Assembly (NCBI GenBank): GCA_964420285.1 | Contig: CAYQTE010000102.1 | Coordinates: 1-12,993 of the forward strand | DNA from: CAYQTE01 sp964420285 | GTDB taxonomy: Bacteria > Planctomycetota > Phycisphaerae > Tepidisphaerales > Tepidisphaeraceae | Reading direction: 5' to 3' | Length of the DNA: 12,993 nucleotides | In this document: piece after piece, positions 1 through 5,800 of the stretch | Layout: each line of letters begins with the position of its first letter | Position numbering within the stretch: the stretch's first letter is position 1 | Notes under the pieces: generated by a model | The model's database searches: none | Told to the model about the DNA's origin: nothing | Seen by the model: the letters and a program-made list of their open reading frames with translations, nothing else | Program-made: the position numbers and the translations under genes

Positions 1-1088
1 GGGCGGTTGAGGATGGTCGTTCCGCCGGCCGTCGGATCGGTGTACAGCGCCCACTGCGTACCGAGCGTGTCGAGGAAGTCCTTTTGCACATCCAGGCCGA
101 CAGTGGAATTGATCTGATCCAGACCCTGGCGCGCCTGAGCTGCGGTGTCGGGATCGATCTGATTGACCAAGCCGAGAATCGCCTCGACGGCCGCGTCCAG
201 ATCGCACGACGCCGCGCCGGCATTGGTGGCGGTGGCGGGGATGCGGCGAAGAAGCTGATCATCCAGCGGGCCGGAATCGAGCATGGCCAGAAGCCCGGTG
301 CGTGGCGAGGGTGCATCGACGAAGAGTTGCTCGGACCAGTTCCGGCCGGAGAATCCCGCCGTCATTGCCAGATGATGCAGCCCGGTCAGGCCGAGCGAAT
401 CGCGGATTTTCGGCCATTGGGCCTGGACATCGGTCGGGGCGAGTTGTTGCACAAGGGCATCGACCTGCTTCCAAATGCCGGTGAAATTCGCGTACGCGGC
501 ACAAACCGGATGGGCGTCGAGCGAGGACATTGTGGCTTTGAAATCGGCGTCCTGGGCGAGCGTCGCGGCTGGGGCGCCGGCGGGCAGATCGTATGTCGCC
601 AGCACGAACAGCGTGCCGTCCAGGCGGCATCGAATTCTTGGTGATGCGTGCGTTGCGGTCAGGGCGTCGTTCATTTGGCGAACCATTTCCGGGGCGTCGG
701 CGCCGGCGTCGCACACGACGGCCGCTAGCGGCATCGGGTCGGGTCCGCTTGTGTCAACGCCGACCAAATAGAACGCCGTCGGATGATGCCAGAACTCGTT
801 GCTCAGTTTCTTGTCCATGGGAATAGCGATATTGTTGATCGGATCCGGATTCATAGCGGCGATGCGATCGATCAAACGTGGAATCGAGTCGCTGACAAAT
901 TCGCGAATCTGCGAGGCTTCGACGATCGCCTTGAGATGCGAGCCTTCATACGCCGCGCCGGGAGCATCCGCGCCCTGCCAGCCGACATAAATCAGCGCAT
1001 CGCCCGGCACGTGATCGACCAGTGCCTGCGCGGCGACGGTGATGGGGAAGAGCAACAAGCCCAGCAGAAGGACGGCGAGGGAACGCAT
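1..1088 (-). CDS. Secreted hypothetical protein, DUF3352-like (3' part outside window)
   Basis: Reading the minus strand from the ATG at 1088 gives an uninterrupted frame of 362 codons that leaves the window at base 1, so the C-terminus is missing. The N-terminus is a clear signal peptide: MRSLAVLLLG followed by a hydrophobic run and an AQA cleavage-type site near residue 22. The mature protein opens with a VPGDALIYVGW segment and later has LGTQWALYTDP near residue 345. I associate both with the large secreted hypothetical proteins of planctomycetes that resemble DUF3352; this is from memory and no enzymatic function is known to me. A strong Shine-Dalgarno, GGGAGAGG at 1100-1093, sits 4 bases before the ATG and fixes the start. 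The gene is divergent from the RidA gene. The reading frame is secure; the family assignment is moderate. Confidence 0.82.
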   Translation of the reverse strand, partial: MRSLAVLLLGLLLFPITVAAQALVDHVPGDALIYVGWQGADAPGAAYEGSHLKAIVEASQIREFVSDSIPRLIDRIAAMNPDPINNIAIPMDKKLSNEFWHHPTAFYLVGVDTSGPDPMPLAAVVCDAGADAPEMVRQMNDALTATHASPRIRCRLDGTLFVLATYDLPAGAPAATLAQDADFKATMSSLDAHPVCAAYANFTGIWKQVDALVQQLAPTDVQAQWPKIRDSLGLTGLHHLAMTAGFSGRNWSEQLFVDAPSPRTGLLAMLDSGPLDDQLLRRIPATATNAGAASCDLDAAVEAILGLVNQIDPDTAAQARQGLDQINSTVGLDVQKDFLDTLGTQWALYTDPTAGGTTILNR

Positions 1089-1092
1089 AAAA

Positions 1093-1100
1093 CCTCTCCC
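1093..1100 (-). promoter_or_regulatory. Shine-Dalgarno site of the secreted protein gene
   Basis: Minus strand reads GGGAGAGG, then TTTT, then ATG. It is one of the few strong ribosome binding sites in the window and decides the start of the left-edge gene. Confidence 0.7.
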
Positions 1101-1204
1101 GGTAGGAGGACTCAAACGAATGGAACCCATCGGATTGTCCCACGCGGGGGAACGGTGTGCAACGCGCATCCTTTATCTCCATCTCCGCTCACTGCGGCGT
1201 TTCT

Positions 1205-1247
1205 CCCTCGCCCGGTACTCTGGGAGAGGGTCGGGGTGAGGGTCTTT
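1205..1247 (+). repeat. Dispersed palindromic repeat, copy 1
   Basis: CCCTCGCCC (1205-1213) faces GGGAGAGGG (1222-1230) across a short loop, followed by a GGTGAGGGT tail. It aligns without gaps to 7546-7588 with 37 of 43 positions identical and in the same orientation. It lies in the 250-base gap between the divergent secreted-protein gene and the RidA gene. Elements with CTCCC/GGGAG stems and a GGGTGAGGG tail are, from memory, common interspersed repeats in many bacterial genomes; no coding role is seen. Confidence 0.75.
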
Positions 1248-1345
1248 ACCGGGTGCGGGCAGATCAAGAGCAGGACTTGGACGGACGAGAGAAAAATCTT
1301 TCGCCCCGGATTGACGTTGGCGGGGCGGCGCGGTGTGGTATGGGC

Positions 1346-1807
1346 ATGAATGTTGAAACTCGTCTGCGTGAATTGGGATACACACTCCCGCCCGCGGTGG
1401 CGCCTATTGCGGCGTATGTACCGGCCGTGCGGGTGGGGAATCTGCTCTTTGTCAGTGGGCAATTGCCGATGCGCGACGGAAAGCTGTCTTGCGCCGGGCC
1501 TGTGCCGTCGGTTGTATCCGTTGATTTCGCCAAACAGGCAGCGGCGCAATCCGCGCTCAACGGCCTGGCGGCGGCGGGCAACCTGCTGGCGGGGGACTGG
1601 ACGAGAATAGTTCGCGTGGTCCGGCTGGGCGTGTTCGTGCTGTCGGATGCCGGGTTCACCGCTCATGCGCAGGTGGCCAACGGGGCCAGCGAATTGATGG
1701 AGAAGATCTTCGGCGATAGCGGCCGGCACGTTCGAGCGGCCGTCGGCGCCAGCGCCCTGCCGCTGGGGGCGAGCGTGGAAGTCGAGATGGTGTTCGAGGT
1801 TGCATGA
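1346..1807 (+). CDS. RidA/YjgF family protein (YjgF_like_1 type)
   Basis: The 153-residue product is a full-length YjgF/YER057c/UK114 domain. RidA proteins form trimers and hydrolyse reactive enamine/imine intermediates from PLP enzymes; other Rid subfamilies have unclear substrates. Visible landmarks are VGNLLFVSGQLP at residues 30-41, the QAAAQSALNGLAA helix at about 65-77, and a C-terminal VRAAVGASALPLGASVEVE. In that last segment Arg130 matches the arginine that binds the substrate carboxylate in RidA (Arg105 in E. coli RidA), and L138-P139 and E145 are also kept. The longer 'type 1' N-terminus (ELGYTLPP) fits the YjgF_like_1 branch. Start is ATG 1346 or 1340; the frame is open upstream to 1157, but the extra residues do not belong to the fold. 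No good Shine-Dalgarno is visible. The stop overlaps the next start as ATGA, suggesting translational coupling with the DNA glycosylase. Confidence 0.9.
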   Translation: MNVETRLRELGYTLPPAVAPIAAYVPAVRVGNLLFVSGQLPMRDGKLSCAGPVPSVVSVDFAKQAAAQSALNGLAAAGNLLAGDWTRIVRVVRLGVFVLSDAGFTAHAQVANGASELMEKIFGDSGRHVRAAVGASALPLGASVEVEMVFEVA

Positions 1808-2574
1808 AAAAGACACAATCGCGGGAGACGAAGCGATCAGCGAGCAGGCCGGTGAGCCGCGGCAGGCGGGCATCGCCAGTGACCGGCGACAATGTGGCCG
1901 CGCGGGCCGAGGCGGTTTTGGCGCGCTTGCGGACAATGGGAAGCGAGCACAATCGGCAGGGGATGGCGCGATTCGGGATCACGATCGACCGGGCGCTGGG
2001 AATCAGCGTAACTGCACTGCGCCCGGTCGCGAAGGAATTGGGACGCGATCACGACCTGGCGTGCGCGCTGTGGGGCAGCGGCATTCACGAGGCGAGGCTA
2101 TTGGCGATCCTGACGGCCGAACCGAAGCGCATGACGCTCGCCGCGATGAAGCGATGGGCGATGGACTGCGATTCGTGGGATTTGACCGACCAGCTTTGCG
2201 GGAACGTGTTGGACCGCACGCCCCACGCGGTCGCGGCCGTGCGGGCATGGTCGGGCCACAAACACGTCTGGCTTCGCCGGGCCGCCTTCGCCCTGATGGC
2301 CGCCCTGTCCGTCCACGACAAGAAGATGCCGGATGAAGTTTTCGAGTCGTTCCTCCCGCTCATCGAATCGGCCGCCGATGACGAGCGGAATTGGGTCAAG
2401 AAAGCGGTCAACTGGGCGCTGCGCAGCATCGGCAAGCGCAACCGCCGGCTGATGAAATCGGCGATCGCCAGCGCCGAGCGAATCCGATCGCAAGGCAGCT
2501 CCCCGGCCCGCTGGATCGCGGCCGATGCGCTTCGCGAGTTGCGCGGCAAAGCGGTGTTGTGGGGGTGGGATTAG
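1804..2574 (+). CDS. AlkD-like DNA alkylation repair enzyme (HEAT-like repeat glycosylase)
   Basis: This 256-residue protein matches the AlkD family (PF08713), DNA glycosylases built from HEAT-like helical repeats that excise positively charged alkylated bases such as N3-methyladenine and N7-methylguanine. The AlkD signature residues known from Bacillus cereus AlkD (Trp109, Asp113, Arg148, Trp187) all have counterparts: W125 and D129 in SWDLTD, R159 in HVWLRRAA, and W204 in KKAVNWALR. This predicts an active enzyme. The first 30 residues are rich in Lys, Arg and Ser and look disordered, perhaps helping DNA binding. The start is set by the ATGA overlap with the RidA stop. The TAG stop is followed in the same frame by 64 more open codons (see findings). 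Family assignment is confident; substrate specificity is inferred. Confidence 0.88.
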   Translation: MKKTQSRETKRSASRPVSRGRRASPVTGDNVAARAEAVLARLRTMGSEHNRQGMARFGITIDRALGISVTALRPVAKELGRDHDLACALWGSGIHEARLLAILTAEPKRMTLAAMKRWAMDCDSWDLTDQLCGNVLDRTPHAVAAVRAWSGHKHVWLRRAAFALMAALSVHDKKMPDEVFESFLPLIESAADDERNWVKKAVNWALRSIGKRNRRLMKSAIASAERIRSQGSSPARWIAADALRELRGKAVLWGWD

Positions 2575-2755
2575 AGGAGAAGATCGGAAGGAAGGATCAA
2601 ATCCATAAAACGACACAAGCTCAAGGACCTGGACGAGATGACGGGCTCGCGGCGGGTGGCCAGCGTCAAACAGGCGGCGCGGCGGAAGACGGAGGCGGGT
2701 GCACCAAACGTCGTGGCAACTTACACGTGCCCGGCCCGTGTCAGACCGCCGCAGC
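2575..2755. other. Gap between alkD-like and Rrf2 genes
   Basis: No convincing gene. The frame of the AlkD-like gene stays open after its TAG until TGA at 2767-2769, with a Lys/Arg-rich predicted product. It has no ribosome-binding site and only a mid-frame ATG at 2638, so I do not call it a gene. Confidence 0.45.
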
Positions 2756-2784
2756 CCCCAGCCAGTTGACCGTAACTGCTGGGG
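2756..2784 (+). promoter_or_regulatory. Inverted repeat overlapping the Rrf2 promoter (candidate operator)
   Basis: CCCCAG(C)CAGTT at 2756-2767 is the reverse complement of AACTGCTGGGG at 2774-2784, with one extra C in the left arm and a 6-base centre. It covers the -35 box and most of the spacer of the promoter at 2766-2793. Rrf2 regulators bind imperfect dyads of this general size and often repress their own gene, so autoregulation is the simplest reading. As an RNA hairpin it lacks an immediate T-tract, making a terminator less likely. Confidence 0.5.
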
Positions 2785-2793
2785 CCCTACAAT
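2766..2793 (+). promoter_or_regulatory. Sigma-70-type promoter of the Rrf2-DedA unit
   Basis: TTGACC at 2766-2771, a 16-base spacer, then TACAAT at 2788-2793. Each hexamer matches consensus at five of six positions. Transcription would begin near 2800, leaving a leader of about 20 bases that contains the GGGAGAG ribosome-binding site. Confidence 0.6.
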
Positions 2794-2819
2794 TCCTACT
2801 CTTTTGATCGGGAGAGAAA

Positions 2820-3263
2820 TTGCGGCTGTCGAAGAGGACGGAATACGGGTTGCGCGCGGTGGTTCAGTTGGGGCGGGTCTGGCCGCGCAACTTTATGCAC
2901 TCGCACGACTTGGCCGCCGAGGAGCGATTGCCTTCCAAGTTCCTGGAGGCCATCCTCCTGGCCCTTCGCCGGGGCGGGTTCCTGGAGAGCAAGGTGGGCA
3001 GCAGCGGGGGATATCGGCTGGCTCGCTCGCCACGGGATATTCGCGTCGGCGATCTGGTGCGGCGGCTGGAGGGACGGCTCACAGTGACCGATTCCGACAG
3101 CCGGCCGGCCGCGGATCAGTCGCCGGGAACGCTCGCCGTGCATTTGCTCAATGAAAAGCTTACGGTGGCGACCGACGCCGTGCTGGACGCGATGACGCTG
3201 GAGGAGCTGGTCGATCAAGTCGGGCGCGCCGGCGGGGCGCAGCAGTCGATGTACTATATATAA
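2820..3263 (+). CDS. Rrf2 family transcriptional regulator, cysteine-free
   Basis: The 147-residue protein starts at TTG 2820, preceded by GGGAGAG at 2810-2816. The N-terminal 70 residues are a classic Rrf2 winged helix: RLSKRTEYGLRAVVQL, then LPSKFLEAILLALRRGGFL, then the wing VGSSGGYRLARSP. IscR, NsrR and RsrR bind an Fe-S cluster with three cysteines in the segment after residue 90. This protein has no cysteine at all, so it cannot work that way and is closer in logic to CymR-type members, which sense protein partners or ligands. The signal is unknown. It lies directly upstream of the DedA gene (TAATG junction), and its own promoter carries an inverted repeat, suggesting autoregulation and possibly control of DedA. 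Confidence 0.88.
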   Translation: MRLSKRTEYGLRAVVQLGRVWPRNFMHSHDLAAEERLPSKFLEAILLALRRGGFLESKVGSSGGYRLARSPRDIRVGDLVRRLEGRLTVTDSDSRPAADQSPGTLAVHLLNEKLTVATDAVLDAMTLEELVDQVGRAGGAQQSMYYI

Positions 3264-3337
3264 TGCTGGGAAATCCCGGCGGCGGTTGGGTTCGAGGGGA
3301 TACACGGTACGTTTGGATCTTTGTTTTGGGCGAGCGG

Positions 3338-4126
3338 ATGTTTTTGGCGGATTTCATTTCACCCGAGCACGTTGAACTCTGGATCGAGTCCGGGGGATAT
3401 GTGATTCTGTTTCTGCTGCTTTTGGGATGCGGCCTGGGGTTGCCGCTGCCGGAAGATATCCCGCTGGTGATATCCGGTGTGTTGATTTCGCGCGGGCTGA
3501 TGAGCTGGATGGTCGCGCCGTTTGTGGCGTGGGCGGGAATCATCGGTGGGGATATCTGTCTGTATCACATCGGGCGAAGTTACGGAATGAACATTGGCAA
3601 GCTGCCGGTGATCGGGCGGCATTTTACGCCGGCGCGAGTCCAGCGCGTCGAGATGTGGTTCAAGAAGCACGGGGTCTGGACGGTCGGGGTCTGCCGGATG
3701 ATCACCGGCGTGCGCGGCGCGATGGTGGTGGCGGCGGGGATCACCAAGTTCGGACGGGTGAAATTCATCATCGCCGACAGCCTGGCCGCGGTCGTCAGCG
3801 GCGGCACGTTCATGGTGCTGGGTTGGTGGGCGGGATCGCGCTTCGAGATCTATCTGGCCATCGCCAAACACTATGAGCATGAGCTTGGAATCACGCTGGG
3901 TGCAATCGTGGCCGTGCTGTTAGTGATCTACTTCTGGCGGCGCAAGCAGCCCGTGCCGCTGCGTGACAAACTCGTTGAGAAAGTCGTCGATCGCACGCCC
4001 AAGACGCCGGCCGCCAAACACGCCGACACCGGCAAACCGAGCGATCCGGGCCGCGATCCGGGCATTCCCTCCGTTGCCGGCAGCGACACACCAAGTGCGG
4101 CCATGAGCGGATCGGACAAGACCTGA
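3338..4126 (+). CDS. DedA family membrane protein
   Basis: DedA (SNARE-associated, PF09335) proteins are inner-membrane proteins linked to undecaprenyl-phosphate or phospholipid recycling and envelope homeostasis. Landmarks, numbered from ATG 3338: first hydrophobic segment at about 19-36, then GLPLPEDIPLVISG with the acidic-x-x-Pro motif (E39, D40, P42), a glycine-rich membrane segment near 60-80 (GIIGGDICLYHIGR), then CRMITGVRGAMVVAAG with R120 and R126, the conserved basic residues of the family. Further membrane segments lie near 150-168 and 185-201. The last 50 residues are a hydrophilic Pro/Lys/Asp-rich tail not typical of the family. An ATG at 3263 overlapping the Rrf2 TAA stop would add 25 residues. 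I prefer 3338 because homologues usually begin just before this segment and because a TATAAT sits at 3259. The gene is probably co-transcribed with Rrf2. Confidence 0.87.
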   Translation: MFLADFISPEHVELWIESGGYVILFLLLLGCGLGLPLPEDIPLVISGVLISRGLMSWMVAPFVAWAGIIGGDICLYHIGRSYGMNIGKLPVIGRHFTPARVQRVEMWFKKHGVWTVGVCRMITGVRGAMVVAAGITKFGRVKFIIADSLAAVVSGGTFMVLGWWAGSRFEIYLAIAKHYEHELGITLGAIVAVLLVIYFWRRKQPVPLRDKLVEKVVDRTPKTPAAKHADTGKPSDPGRDPGIPSVAGSDTPSAAMSGSDKT

Positions 4127-4131
4127 TACGG

Positions 4132-4162
4132 CGGCCAGGGCGATTTGACGGCGCACTGGCCG
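4132..4162. terminator. Inverted repeat between convergent genes, possible terminator
   Basis: CGGCCAG (4132-4138) and CTGGCCG (4156-4162) are perfect complements across a 17-base loop. They lie between the end of the DedA gene and the end of the oppositely oriented HicB-like gene. No T-tract follows on either strand, so intrinsic termination is only a weak suggestion. Confidence 0.3.
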
Positions 4163-4178
4163 TTACGGCGGGGCGTTC

Positions 4179-4409
4179 TCAACACTCGATCTCGATCGGC
4201 TCCTCGATGCACGATGAGTCCATCGCTATCCTCGCCTCGTCGCGATGGACCTGAACCATCAGCACCAGCGCATCACGCAGATTCCTGCGGCATTCATCGA
4301 GTGTGTGGCCGGCCGTCAGCGTGCCGGGAATCTCCTCGACCCAGCCCACGTAATGCCCATTGCCCCTTGGCCTGATGATGGAATGAAAGCGTTGCCTCAC
4401 GGTGGGCAT
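4179..4409 (-). CDS. HicB-like antitoxin, no HicA partner visible
   Basis: The 76-residue product carries the HicB partial RNase H-like fold: FHSIIRPRGNGHYVGWVEEIPG at residues 8-29 gives the strand and 'Y-V-x-W-V-E-E-I-P-G' pattern, followed by TLTAGHTLDECRRNLRDAL at 30-48, the usual 'T-x-G-x-T-x-x-E-x-x-x-N-x-x-x-A' motif. The tail ends EEPIEIEC, as in short HicB proteins lacking a C-terminal DNA-binding domain. HicB antitoxins normally bind and neutralise the mRNA-cleaving toxin HicA encoded next door. I see no HicA-like frame on either side: downstream is the DedA gene end and upstream is the divergent RnfD-like gene. Start is ATG 4409; a TTG at 4439 would add 10 residues. Neither has a clear ribosome-binding site. 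Confidence 0.75.
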   Translation of the reverse strand: MPTVRQRFHSIIRPRGNGHYVGWVEEIPGTLTAGHTLDECRRNLRDALVLMVQVHRDEARIAMDSSCIEEPIEIEC

Positions 4410-4503
4410 ATGATGGGCACGCCGATGGCTGCGCGTCAATAGGGAGTTTCACGTATAACTGTTTCGACTTTTCTGGTGCGAGCGTTTGCCGTACTCTGTG
4501 GTC

Positions 4504-5745
4504 ATGGAGCCCAGGAACGGGTCCGGATCGAGCGAAGTGACCAGCACCAACGGCCGGGCCGCGCCATGGCGCATGGCGGGGCGGTCGCCGCTGCACGGCG
4601 GGACAAGCGTTGCGTCGCTGCTGGGTCAATACGCGACGGGAGCGTGCATTCCGCTTGTGGCGGGCATGGCGTTGTACGGCTGGCGAGCGGCGGCGACGGT
4701 GGCGCTGCTGATCGGATGCACCGCCGGTGCGGCCGCGATCTGGCAGCGCATTGGCCGACGCGGGCGACAGCTTCGCATGCGCCATTGCCTGTGGCTGGCG
4801 ATGTTGCTGGGGCTGATGCTTCCGGCCCATCTGGCCAGCCGCGAGGTTCTGGCGCCGGTGTCGTCATTTCCGCCGTGGCCGCTGATTCCGTCGGCGGCGC
4901 TGTCGCTGGTGATCATGGTGTGGATGCTGGGCGGTCCGGGATCGGGACGCGTCAATCCCGTGCTCACGACCTGGCTTCTGCTGTTCGTGCTGTTCGAGCC
5001 GATGCTGGTGTCCCACCGCGTGCTGCCCGTCGAACGGGCGTTTACCGGCGATGTCTTGGAGGCGCCACTGCCGGACTCCTCGGCGCCCGCGCCGGCCGCC
5101 ACCAAGACGCCCTGGTACGCCTCACGCTCGACGGACGCAACGCCGATGTATCTCGAGCCGGCGGCCCAGCGGCTGCTGGGTTATACCACGGCCGTCCGAC
5201 CCGAACGGGCGCCTCGCTCCGTCCCGGTGCTCCTGCGTGACGAAATGCCGCCGCTGGAGAACCTCATCATCGGCGGCGATCCCGGCCCGATCGGCGCCAG
5301 CAGCGCCGCGGCCATCATCATCGGCGGGCTGTTTTTGCTTTATCGCGGGCTGATCGATTACAAGATTCCGCTGCTGATCGTCGCATCGGCGTTCGTAACG
5401 ATCCTGATCCTGCCGATCCCGGTTTTCATCAACGAGCAGGGTCCGCAATGGCACTGGCTGGCGTTTCGAGGCGGATATCTCACGTTGCCGGCCGCCATCA
5501 CCTTTGTTAACTACGAACTGCTTGCCTCGCCGCTGTTGTTCATGGGCTTCTTCCTTGCGACCAGTGTCGCGGTGCGCCCGATGACCCGTCGCGGCCGCGT
5601 GGCATTCGCGGTGGTGATCGGCGTGCTGGCGGCGGTGCTGCAACTGTACGAATCCGTATCGGCCGGCCCGTACGTCGCGCTGCTGATCGCGTCCCTGCTG
5701 ACTCCGGTGCTGGACCGGCTGTTCGAGCCGTGGCCGCTGGTGTAA
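4504..5745 (+). CDS. NqrB/RnfD family membrane flavoprotein, orphan
   Basis: A 413-residue multi-pass protein. The C-terminal half carries family hallmarks: LENLIIGGDPGPIGASSAAA (about 251-270) and IGGLFLLYRGLIDYKIPLL, matching the RnfD 'GG-x-P-G-x-x-G-E-x-S ... LIGG-x-Y-L-x-x-R' region; then SPLLFMGFFLATSVAVRPMT near 342-361 and ALLIASLLTPVLDRL near 392-406. RnfD and NqrB carry FMN bound covalently through a threonine in an S-x-G-A-T type motif. Here RSTDATPM at 208-215 fits, with T213 the likely FMN site. Other Rnf/Nqr subunits are absent next door, so this is an isolated paralogue whose electron partner is unknown. The first 40 residues are hydrophilic. ATG 4504 is chosen over TTG 4486 in the same frame. 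The gap to the next gene is about 30 bases. Confidence 0.75.
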   Translation: MEPRNGSGSSEVTSTNGRAAPWRMAGRSPLHGGTSVASLLGQYATGACIPLVAGMALYGWRAAATVALLIGCTAGAAAIWQRIGRRGRQLRMRHCLWLAMLLGLMLPAHLASREVLAPVSSFPPWPLIPSAALSLVIMVWMLGGPGSGRVNPVLTTWLLLFVLFEPMLVSHRVLPVERAFTGDVLEAPLPDSSAPAPAATKTPWYASRSTDATPMYLEPAAQRLLGYTTAVRPERAPRSVPVLLRDEMPPLENLIIGGDPGPIGASSAAAIIIGGLFLLYRGLIDYKIPLLIVASAFVTILILPIPVFINEQGPQWHWLAFRGGYLTLPAAITFVNYELLASPLLFMGFFLATSVAVRPMTRRGRVAFAVVIGVLAAVLQLYESVSAGPYVALLIASLLTPVLDRLFEPWPLV

Positions 5746-5770
5746 ATTATTGCAGCCGGCGCGATTGCGG

Positions 5771-5800
5771 TTGAAATGCATGGCGGTGGGACGCTACAGT
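5771..5800 (+). promoter_or_regulatory. Possible promoter at the start of the GT-C gene
   Basis: TTGAAA (5771-5776), 18 bases, TACAGT (5795-5800). It overlaps the first ATG of the glycosyltransferase frame, so if active its transcript would begin near 5807, downstream of that ATG. Confidence 0.35.

Noticed and set aside
84..826. Several plus-strand and one minus-strand open frames across 84-826
   Set aside because: They are Arg/Gly-rich or low-complexity shadows of the minus-strand secreted-protein frame, which has a signal peptide, ribosome-binding site and normal composition.
4476..5240. A 254-codon plus-strand frame overlapping the RnfD-like gene
   Set aside because: It is an Ala/Gly/Arg-rich shadow; the RnfD motifs and membrane segments are in the other frame.
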